Source: Luteolibacter rhizosphaerae
Lineage (GTDB): Bacteria > Verrucomicrobiota > Verrucomicrobiia > Verrucomicrobiales > Akkermansiaceae
Direction of reading: 5' to 3'
Assembly: GCF_025950095.1 (NCBI RefSeq)
Contig: NZ_JAPDDR010000006.1
Coordinates: 62,001-126,000 of the forward strand
DNA length: 64,000 bases
A program made the position numbers and the translations under genes. The notes beneath the pieces are model-generated. The model was not told the DNA's origin. It did not search any database and worked only from the letters and a program-made list of their open reading frames with translations. Positions 58,123-64,000 of the stretch are shown here, piece after piece (the stretch's first letter is position 1; each line of letters starts with the position of its first letter).

Positions 58123-59559
58123 TCAATCCCGCCTTAGCTTTCCCGATGCGGTCATCGGCAGGCTTTCCACCACCTTGAACTGCATCGGCACCTTGTAGGC
58201 GGAGAGGACGGCCTTGCAAAAACGCTGGAGTTCCACCGCCTTGGGTGTCTCCTCCACATTCACCGGGATGATCTCGGCGATCGGCACCTGGCCCATCTGC
58301 GGGTGAGAGCGGCCGAGCACCCGGCTGCGCTTCACCGCGGGATGTCCGTTTAGCACCCGCTCCACTTCTTCGGGAAACACCTTCATTCCCGCGACATTGA
58401 TCACCGACTTCTTCCGACCCATCAGGAATAGGTCCCCGTCCGCGTCCCGCCGCACCAGATCACCGCTGCCGAACCAATCCCCCTTCAGTGGCTGGGGATC
58501 CCAAGGCACCAGATAGGCATCCAGCAGGCCGGGGCCGCGGATGTGAAACTCGCCTGACTCTCCATCCGGGACTCGCGTCCCGTTTTCGTCCAGCAGCGCC
58601 ACCTCGTACGCGGGCATCGGTTTGCCGATCGCTTCCGGCTTGGCGCTCGCCGAATCCAGATTGAGCACGGAGAGGCCGACCTCGATAATTCCGAGGCCTT
58701 GGGTCAGCGGCTTTGCGAAACGTGACTCGAAAGCCCGGGCGGTCGCCTCCGGCAGCGCTGCCGCCGTCGCCACGGCCAGTCTCAGAGTAGGCCAAGCAAA
58801 GCTGCTCTTGTCCCCGGATAGCATCGCGAAGTGGAAGGGCGATCCGTAGATCAGCGTCGCGCTCTCCCGCTCCGCCGTCGCGAGGATGTCTTCCCGCAGC
58901 GGAGAGTGTTCCAGAACCGTGGTCGCGCCGAAGTAGAGGTAGAGCACGATCGACACCGCGAAATGGTGCGCCATCGGCAGCATCCACAGCACCCGGTCCT
59001 CATCCCCGATCTTCAAGCCCTCGTTCGCCGCCGTGATTCGTGCCAGCAGCGTCTCATGGGACAGCACCACGCCCTTGCTCGTTCCGGTGGTGCCGGAGCT
59101 GAAACGGATGAAGGCGGGATTGAGCGCCTGGAAGCCCACTTCCGGGAACTGCGGGATGCCGCCATCTCCGCGATGGAGCTTCCAAGTAGTCTTGTCGGAC
59201 TCCGCACTCAGCAGCACCTCGCCGCCACCGTGCCAAGGCAGGACATCGGCCGCCAGAACCATGTCGAGCGCGGTGATCGAGGCCACCTCTCCCCGCTCGG
59301 CATCGGTTAGTTCTTCCGCCAGCGGCACCAGGCATCCCCCCGCGAGCAGGATCCCCATCGAAAGCACGATGTAGGAAACCCCGTTCGGACACTGCAAGCC
59401 GATCCGCGGGATTCGTCCTGCCGGCAGATATGGCTCTAACAGCCCGGCAATTTCCCGGGCATGACGGAACAAGTCGCCGTAGCTCACCCGGCGCTCGCCG
59501 CGGATCACGGCGATCTTTCCGGGCGCATGGCGGCGGGAGATTTCTTCGATCAGGTTCAC
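58123..59559 (-). CDS. AMP-dependent acyl/amino-acid ligase (adenylation enzyme)
   Basis: A 478-aa ANL-superfamily enzyme that activates a carboxylic acid as an adenylate, here presumably loading the neighbouring ACP. The core motifs are FIRFSSGTTGTSKGVVLSH (phosphate loop), GLGIIEVGLSVLN, FGSGDLVRRDADGDLFLMGR (adenine/ribose Asp and hinge), VINVAGMKVFPEEVE, and the C-terminal catalytic lysine in MTASGKLRRD. The start is taken as the GTG at 59559, which forms GTGA with the stop of the upstream gene; the longer frame starting at 59706 lies inside that gene. Substrate specificity (aryl, fatty or amino acid) was not inferred. Confidence 0.9.
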   Translation of the reverse strand: MNLIEEISRRHAPGKIAVIRGERRVSYGDLFRHAREIAGLLEPYLPAGRIPRIGLQCPNGVSYIVLSMGILLAGGCLVPLAEELTDAERGEVASITALDMVLAADVLPWHGGGEVLLSAESDKTTWKLHRGDGGIPQFPEVGFQALNPAFIRFSSGTTGTSKGVVLSHETLLARITAANEGLKIGDEDRVLWMLPMAHHFAVSIVLYLYFGATTVLEHSPLREDILATAERESATLIYGSPFHFAMLSGDKSSFAWPTLRLAVATAAALPEATARAFESRFAKPLTQGLGIIEVGLSVLNLDSASAKPEAIGKPMPAYEVALLDENGTRVPDGESGEFHIRGPGLLDAYLVPWDPQPLKGDWFGSGDLVRRDADGDLFLMGRKKSVINVAGMKVFPEEVERVLNGHPAVKRSRVLGRSHPQMGQVPIAEIIPVNVEETPKAVELQRFCKAVLSAYKVPMQFKVVESLPMTASGKLRRD

Positions 59560-60902
59560 GGCACGGAGGCACCCAGGTCTTCGCTCAGGGTCTGTTTCAA
59601 GAGTTCCAGTTCCAGTGCCGAAAGGCATCCCTCTTTCCAAGAAACCGTCATCGTGAGCTGTCCCCCATACTCGGAAAAGAAGATGCCGATTCCCGGTGGC
59701 GAGCACACGGAGGGCACATGGTAGCCGTTCAGCACCCGGCTGCCGAACATGGCGTCGATTCCCGGAGCGAAGGTCCCGGTGTGCGAGTGGAACAGCGAGC
59801 AGATCTCGCCCTTCAGGTAGTGGAAGGCGGGCAGGTTGTAGAAGCGGGAAGGGCAGCGCTCCATCATCTGCATCAGTGCGTCCATCGCACCCGTCAGCTT
59901 CCGCCGCATGAAGTCGGCATACTTCTTGTAGAGTGCCCGCGTCGCCGGCTTCAGCTCCTCCAGTTCATCCGGCGTCAGCAGCAGCGTGAACACCGTCATG
60001 TGGTTCTGGAACAGCGGCCGTTTGGAGCTGTCGCTATGGCGTTGCGCCGGCAGCGAGAGAAGGATCGCCACCCGCTCGTCGGGATGCCGTGCTGCGATGA
60101 CCGACCGCACCGCGCGCGACGCACAGCAGGCGAAGTACGGAAGCAGTAGTAGCTCGCCCGCCGTCGCCGCCATCTTCGCCCGGACGGTCGCGGTCTCCTC
60201 ATGGTCGAATGTCCGGACGATGAAGCTGCAGCGGCCCGGCTTCACGCCCTTCCGGTGCAACGAGCGGATTCCCCATTGGGGGAAAGTCCGCATCTCCTTC
60301 ATCATCGGTTCGGCCTGCTTATAGAGCTCGCCCATCGGCACCGCGGGCGGCAGGCTGTCCTCGCCTCCCGATTGCGGCTCGCCTGCCATTTCCGCGGTGG
60401 CGAGCTCGTGCAGCAGCTTGTCGATCCCCGCAGCATCGTGCAGCGAGTGGCTCCACGCCAGCACCAAGCTCCAGCTCTCCCTGCCCGTTGTAACCACGTG
60501 CAGGATCAGGTTCGGCCCCTTCTCCAGAATATCGATGTCGCGGCCGTTGATGCAGCGGTCTACCAAGGCATCGATCGATTCGATCTCCTCACCTTCGTCC
60601 GCGATTCCGCTAAGCCGCCAAGTCTTCATCGGCACCGCTCCGGCCGCCACTTCATCCAGCCGCCAGCGCGCGATGAAATCTCCCCCGCGTGAAAGCCTCG
60701 CATGCAAAACCGGATACTTCCGCCCGAGTCGCTCCGCCGCCTTCCGGATCACCTCGAGATCCGCCTTCCCCTCGAAATCCAAAACCGTGGCCGCCAGATG
60801 CCGACCCTGACCGCTCCGTCGCATCAAGCTCTCCAGTCCGAACAGGAAGCCATCGCTACGGGTGGCGCGCAGCGGCGGGAGGATGGCGGCGTCTGTCGGC
60901 AC
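59556..60902 (-). CDS. Condensation-domain-like acyltransferase
   Basis: A 448-aa protein of the CoA/ACP-dependent acyltransferase (condensation-domain) superfamily. The active-site HxxxD is visible as AWSHSLHDAAGID (His152, Asp156); the next residue is Ala rather than the usual Gly. The N-terminus (KADLEVIRKAAERLGRKYPVL) and C-terminal PSVCSPPGIGIFFSEYGG region, the latter in the place of the usual DFGWG motif, fit this fold. It would join the ACP-bound acyl group to an acceptor, forming an ester or amide. GTG start, 10 nt after the ACP gene; the stop overlaps the ligase start as GTGA. Confidence 0.85.
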   Translation of the reverse strand: MPTDAAILPPLRATRSDGFLFGLESLMRRSGQGRHLAATVLDFEGKADLEVIRKAAERLGRKYPVLHARLSRGGDFIARWRLDEVAAGAVPMKTWRLSGIADEGEEIESIDALVDRCINGRDIDILEKGPNLILHVVTTGRESWSLVLAWSHSLHDAAGIDKLLHELATAEMAGEPQSGGEDSLPPAVPMGELYKQAEPMMKEMRTFPQWGIRSLHRKGVKPGRCSFIVRTFDHEETATVRAKMAATAGELLLLPYFACCASRAVRSVIAARHPDERVAILLSLPAQRHSDSSKRPLFQNHMTVFTLLLTPDELEELKPATRALYKKYADFMRRKLTGAMDALMQMMERCPSRFYNLPAFHYLKGEICSLFHSHTGTFAPGIDAMFGSRVLNGYHVPSVCSPPGIGIFFSEYGGQLTMTVSWKEGCLSALELELLKQTLSEDLGASVP

Positions 60903-60912
60903 GGCGGATACT

Positions 60913-61146
60913 TTAGTGACCTTGTTTCTCCGCGACCAACGCTGCGATTTTCGCGACGCTCGAGAAGTTGTCGCGCGACAAGTCCGCCGGATCGATCGCC
61001 ACGCCGAAGCGGTCTTCGATCGCGAGAAGAAGCTGCATGATCCCCATCGAGTCTAAGCCAGCGGCAAAGAGGTCGCTCTGCGGCGTCAGAGTTTCCGGGG
61101 TGTCCAGAATCTCGGTCCGGATCAGTTCGATCAAGTCGTCTTCCAT
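60913..61146 (-). CDS. Acyl carrier protein
   Basis: A 77-aa four-helix carrier protein with the phosphopantetheine attachment serine in AAGLDSMGIMQLLLAIED (Ser33; DSM variant of the DSL motif). The start at 61146 (MEDDLIELIRTEIL) is preferred over one six codons upstream. It is the first gene of the minus-strand biosynthetic cluster and is clearly a dedicated carrier rather than the fatty-acid synthase ACP, given its partners. A 4'-phosphopantetheinyl transferase must act in trans. The divergent receiver gene starts 128 nt away, so the intervening region holds the cluster promoter. Confidence 0.92.
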   Translation of the reverse strand: MEDDLIELIRTEILDTPETLTPQSDLFAAGLDSMGIMQLLLAIEDRFGVAIDPADLSRDNFSSVAKIAALVAEKQGH

Positions 61147-61274
61147 GCTTCGGGACGGGAGCATAGGTCGTGGGCGGCGGGGTTCAATCCGCGAATCGGA
61201 GGTGGAAAATGCGGAGCGGTTTCAAATCCGCATTCGCTTCTTTTCCAGCCACCGCACCCCTAACATGCGCGGCG

Positions 61275-61655
61275 ATGAAACCCATTCTGGTGATCAACGA
61301 CGACAGCAAACTCCTGGGCGAGATTTCCTCCGTCCTCCGCGAAGGCGGATACTATCATCTCATCGCCTCCAGCGGTTCGGAGGCCATGACCCTAGCCTCC
61401 GGCTACGACTTCGCCCTGGTCCTGCTTGACCTGAAGTTGCCGGACATCGACGGCGATGCCCTCTACGACAAGCTGCTGCTTGCCGAGTCCCACTACGATT
61501 TGCCGATCGTGGCCTTGATTGACGGTCTCGATGCGGAGGAGGTGAAGGTCATCAACCGCTTGGTCCCCAAGCGTGCAGTCACCCTCTTCTCGAAGCCCCT
61601 CCAGCGCGAGTGGCTGGACGAGCTCTTCGCCCGCTACGGCCACAAGAAACGTTGA
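61275..61655 (+). CDS. Single-domain response regulator
   Basis: A 126-aa receiver domain without output module: VINDDSKLLGEISSVLREGG, phospho-acceptor Asp52 in LVLLDLKLPDIDG, PIVALID at the usual switch-residue strand, and the conserved lysine in TLFSKPLQ. The start at 61275 leads directly into strand 1; a longer frame upstream is unconserved. It would act as a phosphoryl shuttle or protein-interaction switch. It is divergent from the ACP-led cluster and convergent with the GcvR-like gene. Its cognate kinase is not obvious. Confidence 0.9.
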   Translation: MKPILVINDDSKLLGEISSVLREGGYYHLIASSGSEAMTLASGYDFALVLLDLKLPDIDGDALYDKLLLAESHYDLPIVALIDGLDAEEVKVINRLVPKRAVTLFSKPLQREWLDELFARYGHKKR

Positions 61656-61660
61656 GCCAC

Positions 61661-62170
61661 TCAGCCCTCGATCGTCACCGAAAGGTCAGGTCCGAGCTTC
61701 TCGATCGCGGCGATCAAAACCGCGGGGTCGCGATCGGCGGGGAGGGAGACGAGGCCCTTCGCGTGGAAGATCGGGTGGCCCGCCATCGGTGCGCTCTCCA
61801 GAGAGGTCGAAAGATCCTCCACATTGCCGCCCGCCGATGCGATGGCGGCGGAGAGCTCCCGAATGATCCCGGGTCGGTCGTTGCCTACGATATCCACTCC
61901 CACGGTCTCGCGCTCCGAGGGGGAAGCGGCTTCTTCCTGCCGCGCTTGCACCGCGATCCCCTGGCTTTCGAGACCGGCGAGGGCTTTCAGCAGCGCCTCG
62001 GTCTCTCCGGCCGGGCATTCCACCCGCAGGATCCCGGCGAATTGTCCGGCCAAGCGTGCCATCCGGCTCTCCTGCCAACTCCCACCATGCGCGGCGATGG
62101 TTTCAGAAAGCGCCCGGACAAGGCCCGGGCGGTCGGCGGCGAGAACGGTCATGACGACAGAGGCGTGCAT
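61661..62170 (-). CDS. Double ACT-domain protein, GcvR-like
   Basis: A 169-aa protein made of two ACT domains: VVMTVLAADRPGLVRALSET (domain 1) and VGVDIVGNDRPGIIRELSAA (domain 2). This is the arrangement of the glycine cleavage system repressor GcvR, which binds glycine and antagonises GcvA in enterobacteria. No GcvA partner is nearby, so a general amino-acid-sensing role is all that can be claimed. Its stop lies 5 nt from that of the convergent receiver gene. Confidence 0.85.
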   Translation of the reverse strand: MHASVVMTVLAADRPGLVRALSETIAAHGGSWQESRMARLAGQFAGILRVECPAGETEALLKALAGLESQGIAVQARQEEAASPSERETVGVDIVGNDRPGIIRELSAAIASAGGNVEDLSTSLESAPMAGHPIFHAKGLVSLPADRDPAVLIAAIEKLGPDLSVTIEG

Positions 62171-62306
62171 GAATCCAATCCAAGCAGCCTCGTGCTCCCT
62201 GCGTCAGGTCTTTTTTGGGAAGGAGGTCCGGTTATTTAAGAAAAAATGATTATTGACCCTACGTGATCACGGGGGATACATCTGGTCGCAAAGAGTTGGC
62301 CCGGCC

Positions 62307-62900
62307 ATGACGCTTCCTGACACCCTGCGCCCCTTGCCGGTTATCCCCACCGGAGATGACCCGACGATCCCAGTTCCTTTCGAGGATTTTGTCACAGTGA
62401 CGGATCTTCGGAAAGTGATTCTTGGTGCAGGAGATTTGCCGGTCGAGGGCCTTCCCGCTGAAGACTTCGACTGCTTTGCCGGTCGTGCCGATATTCCCTT
62501 TCCATCGCGCACGGCTCCGAGGTCCGTGGATCCGGTTGAACTCAGGGTTCCCGACATGGCGGTGGAGACTCCCGTGATTCACCCTGCTTTCGAGATTTTG
62601 CCCCCTACCGCTCGCCGTGCGGCACCGCCGAAACTTGAGCTGCCGATGGATTGCGAGGCTTCGTATGGCCGCTCGAAAGTGAGCGAGCGCTGGTGGGTGA
62701 TCGGCATGGCCTTCGCCGCTTGCACCGTTTTGTTCTCCGGCACATTGGTCGATTTCATCACCCGGGAGGCCATGCGCCGCAGTCGGGTTGAAGCCTTCGT
62801 AATGCCGAAAGTGGCTCCGGCGCCGGTAGCGGCACCTGCCGAAGGCCCCGCGGAAAAGTCCGCTCCGCTCGCCGCCAAGGCCGAGCCGGAAGACGATTGA
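62307..62900 (+). CDS. Single-pass membrane protein of unknown function
   Basis: A 197-aa protein with a Pro-rich, unstructured-looking N-terminal region of about 125 residues, one hydrophobic segment (WWVIGMAFAACTVLFSGTLV) and a C-terminal Ala/Pro/Glu-rich tail. The start at 62307 (MTLPDTLRPLPV) is preferred over an upstream TTG. No family is recognised. It lies 69 nt upstream of the tRNA gene. Confidence 0.7.
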   Translation: MTLPDTLRPLPVIPTGDDPTIPVPFEDFVTVTDLRKVILGAGDLPVEGLPAEDFDCFAGRADIPFPSRTAPRSVDPVELRVPDMAVETPVIHPAFEILPPTARRAAPPKLELPMDCEASYGRSKVSERWWVIGMAFAACTVLFSGTLVDFITREAMRRSRVEAFVMPKVAPAPVAAPAEGPAEKSAPLAAKAEPEDD

Positions 62901-62969
62901 GCCGAATCCTTGCAGCGGAGGCTTTACAAGGCGGGAGTCCTTGTTACTTTCCCGCCCCCAGCCGCTAAA

Positions 62970-63061
62970 GGAGAGATGGCTGAGCTCGGTTTAAGGCACT
63001 CGACTCGAAATCGAACGTGGGGTTAAACTCACCGAGGGTTCGAATCCCTCTCTCTCCGCCA
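62970..63061 (+). tRNA. tRNA-Ser (anticodon CGA)
   Basis: Class II tRNA with acceptor stem GGAGAGA/TCTCTCC, discriminator G and encoded CCA (63059-63061). The D-arm region has TGGCTGAGCTCGGTTTAAGGC. The anticodon loop is CTCGAAA, giving CGA, which reads UCG. The variable arm can form GTG(G)G...CTCAC, as expected for serine tRNA. The T-arm is GAGGG-TTCGAAT-CCCTC. The outermost anticodon-stem pair appears to be a C-A mismatch. A terminator hairpin follows directly. Confidence 0.93.
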
Positions 63062-63102
63062 CCTTTGATGAAACGGCCCGCAGTGATGCTGTGGGCCGTT
63101 TT
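63043..63102 (+). repeat. Direct repeat copy 1: tRNA-Ser 3' end plus terminator
   Basis: A 60-nt block from the T-arm of tRNA-Ser through its terminator. The first 42 nt recur without mismatch at 63240, and the rest recur with two substitutions. The copies are 197 nt apart, start to start. Confidence 0.9.
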
Positions 63103-63105
63103 GTT
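63073..63105 (+). terminator. Rho-independent terminator of tRNA-Ser
   Basis: An 11-bp stem (ACGGCCCGCAG / CTGTGGGCCGT, one G-T wobble), 5-nt loop, then TTTGTT, starting 12 nt after the tRNA CCA. Confidence 0.88.
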
Positions 63106-63239
63106 GTACCGGATCGTGGTCGCTGGGGGAGAGAGGAATGAGAACCTTTTCGAGCAAAGCGAGAAGGGTTTGAATGCGGGCAGGAGCCTCGCGACGCCAG
63201 ATCCACGGCGTAGCCGCATGATGGCATGGACCGGAGGTC

Positions 63240-63299
63240 AATCCCTCTCTCTCCGCCACCTTTGATGAAACGGCCCGCAGTCATGCTGCGGGCCGTTTT
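63240..63299 (+). repeat. Direct repeat copy 2: tRNA-Ser 3' fragment plus terminator
   Basis: Second copy of the tRNA 3' end and terminator block. The tRNA body upstream of the T-arm is absent, so this is not a functional tRNA gene. The two substitutions lie in the hairpin, and one converts the stem's G-T wobble to a G-C pair. Confidence 0.9.
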
Positions 63300-63303
63300 G
63301 CGT
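63270..63303 (+). terminator. Second terminator hairpin (duplicated)
   Basis: A perfect 11-bp stem (ACGGCCCGCAG / CTGCGGGCCGT) with a 5-nt loop and TTTTGCG tail. It also lies just beyond the stop of the convergent SGNH hydrolase gene. Confidence 0.85.
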
Positions 63304-63314
63304 TTGGTGGAAGC

Positions 63315-64000
63315 TCACTTCGGAGCGAGACAAGCTTTGAGCAGTGGCTCGAACTGATCCGCCTGACGCACGAAGCCCAGATCGCTGGGGTGGGAGCCGT
63401 CCGTGGCGGCCTCGCCGTCATCCCCGAGCAGGGCATCGCCCGGGAGGTAGTGCAGGCCGGTGATTCCCTCCGCCTTCAGCTTTTCCATGCATTCGCGAAG
63501 CGCGAGGTGGTTCGCGTCGTGATGCTTGTTTCGCTCGGGCAGGAGCCATGAGTTGGTATTCCGCCGGTCCTCGACGAGAAGGATTGGCACATCGGGCTTT
63601 GCCGCGCGCAGTTGCTTCACCAGCGGGATGCATTTTCTCCGAACGGCATCGGCGTTCATGTTCGGCAGGCAGTCGATCACGTAGACGGCGGCATCGATCT
63701 TCACGAGCAAATCGCCGACCGCGGCATCCATCCGCCCGTTGCCGGAGAAGCCGAGGTTGATCACCGGCCGGTCAAGGCGCCGGCCCAGGATCGCGGTGTG
63801 GGTCATGCCCGGGCGGGATGCACTGGCACCGTGGGTGATCGAGGTGCCGTAGAACACGATCGGCTTTTCGGTCCGCGGCGCGACGGGCTCGAACTTGGCA
63901 TCGGGAGGCAGCCCGATCTCCAGCTTCTCGATGCCGTTCTTGATCGGGAGATAGAGCATGTACTCACGCATGCCGGGGCTCATGCCCTTGATAATCTCTT
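63315..64000 (-). CDS. SGNH/GDSL hydrolase, partial at right edge
   Basis: The reading frame stays open to the window end (EIIKGMSPGMREYMLYLP), so the N-terminus lies outside. Visible are an N-terminal beta-rich segment (YLPIKNGIEKLEIGLPP), the SGNH block I IVFYGTSITHGASASRPG (nucleophile Ser), block II NLGFSGNGRMD (Gly), a block III-like ...DCLPNMNAD (Asn), and the C-terminal catalytic pair in DGSHPSDLGF (Asp, His). This architecture is that of carbohydrate esterases or lipases with an N-terminal jelly-roll-like domain. The substrate is unknown. Confidence 0.88.
   Translation of the reverse strand, partial: EIIKGMSPGMREYMLYLPIKNGIEKLEIGLPPDAKFEPVAPRTEKPIVFYGTSITHGASASRPGMTHTAILGRRLDRPVINLGFSGNGRMDAAVGDLLVKIDAAVYVIDCLPNMNADAVRRKCIPLVKQLRAAKPDVPILLVEDRRNTNSWLLPERNKHHDANHLALRECMEKLKAEGITGLHYLPGDALLGDDGEAATDGSHPSDLGFVRQADQFEPLLKACLAPK

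Noticed and set aside
63017-63284. Short frames across the tRNA-Ser locus on both strands
   Set aside because: They overlap the tRNA and its duplicated 3' end; the similar peptides seen are only the direct repeat being translated.

Overview
The window is about 64 kb of high-GC bacterial chromosome, and its gene content points to Verrucomicrobiota (Verrucomicrobiales, Luteolibacter/Haloferula-like). The clues are a Verru_Chthon cassette protein A-type prepilin-like protein, a DUF1800/DUF1501 pair, a sulfatase, a DUF6807 protein, and several very large secreted proteins built from LamG, autotransporter-type beta repeats and Asp-rich calcium-binding repeats. The genus is inferred. No transposase, phage gene or CRISPR array was seen.

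Region 1 (1-8.5 kb) opens with three overlapping genes that look like a phc-type quorum-sensing module of the kind known from Ralstonia solanacearum: a PhcB-like SAM methyltransferase (cut by the left edge), a hybrid kinase that carries PhcS-like and PhcR-like parts in one polypeptide, and a PhcQ-like receiver protein. A bare AraC-type DNA-binding protein follows. Next comes a translationally coupled trio: a FadL-type outer-membrane transporter and two short-chain dehydrogenases. The layout suggests, without proving, fatty-acid-derived signalling and lipid handling.

Region 2 (8.5-15 kb) has fumC, an FN3/EF-hand secreted protein, a secreted protein of unknown function, a possible small lipoprotein, and a lysophospholipid transporter-acyltransferase fusion that ends in what looks like the worn-down remnant of an acyl-activating domain.

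Region 3 (15-35 kb) is a block of secreted or surface proteins. It holds a 923-aa LamG/calcium-repeat protein, a 1786-aa autotransporter-repeat protein that shares a 230-residue module with it, the Verru_Chthon A-like protein followed by two paralogous secreted proteins, and an 1802-aa fusion of three LamG domains, a sugar-dehydrogenase-type beta-propeller and a diheme C-terminal region. Long AT-richer intergenic stretches and strong terminators separate these genes.

Region 4 (35-48 kb) mixes housekeeping and planctomycete/verrucomicrobial genes: YggU-type protein, SprT-like protein, a CPBP-type membrane protease with an apparent frameshift, sulfatase, DUF1800/DUF1501, DUF6807, a HAD phosphatase, a small outer-membrane barrel, ispF, an inositol-monophosphatase-type enzyme, a standalone coaB and a Sel1-repeat protein.

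Region 5 (48-56.7 kb) has ppc, a DUF2283 protein, an unrecognised 424-aa protein coupled to ruvA, secG with a long Pro/Ala/Glu tail, a rhomboid protease and a glycerophosphodiester phosphodiesterase.

Region 6 (56.7-61.2 kb, minus strand) is a compact biosynthetic cluster: acyl carrier protein, condensation-like acyltransferase, AMP-dependent ligase and a flavin-dependent halogenase-family oxidoreductase. Its product is unknown. The window ends with a single-domain response regulator, a GcvR-like ACT protein, a small membrane protein, tRNA-Ser(CGA) with its 3' end and terminator duplicated downstream, and an SGNH hydrolase cut by the right edge.
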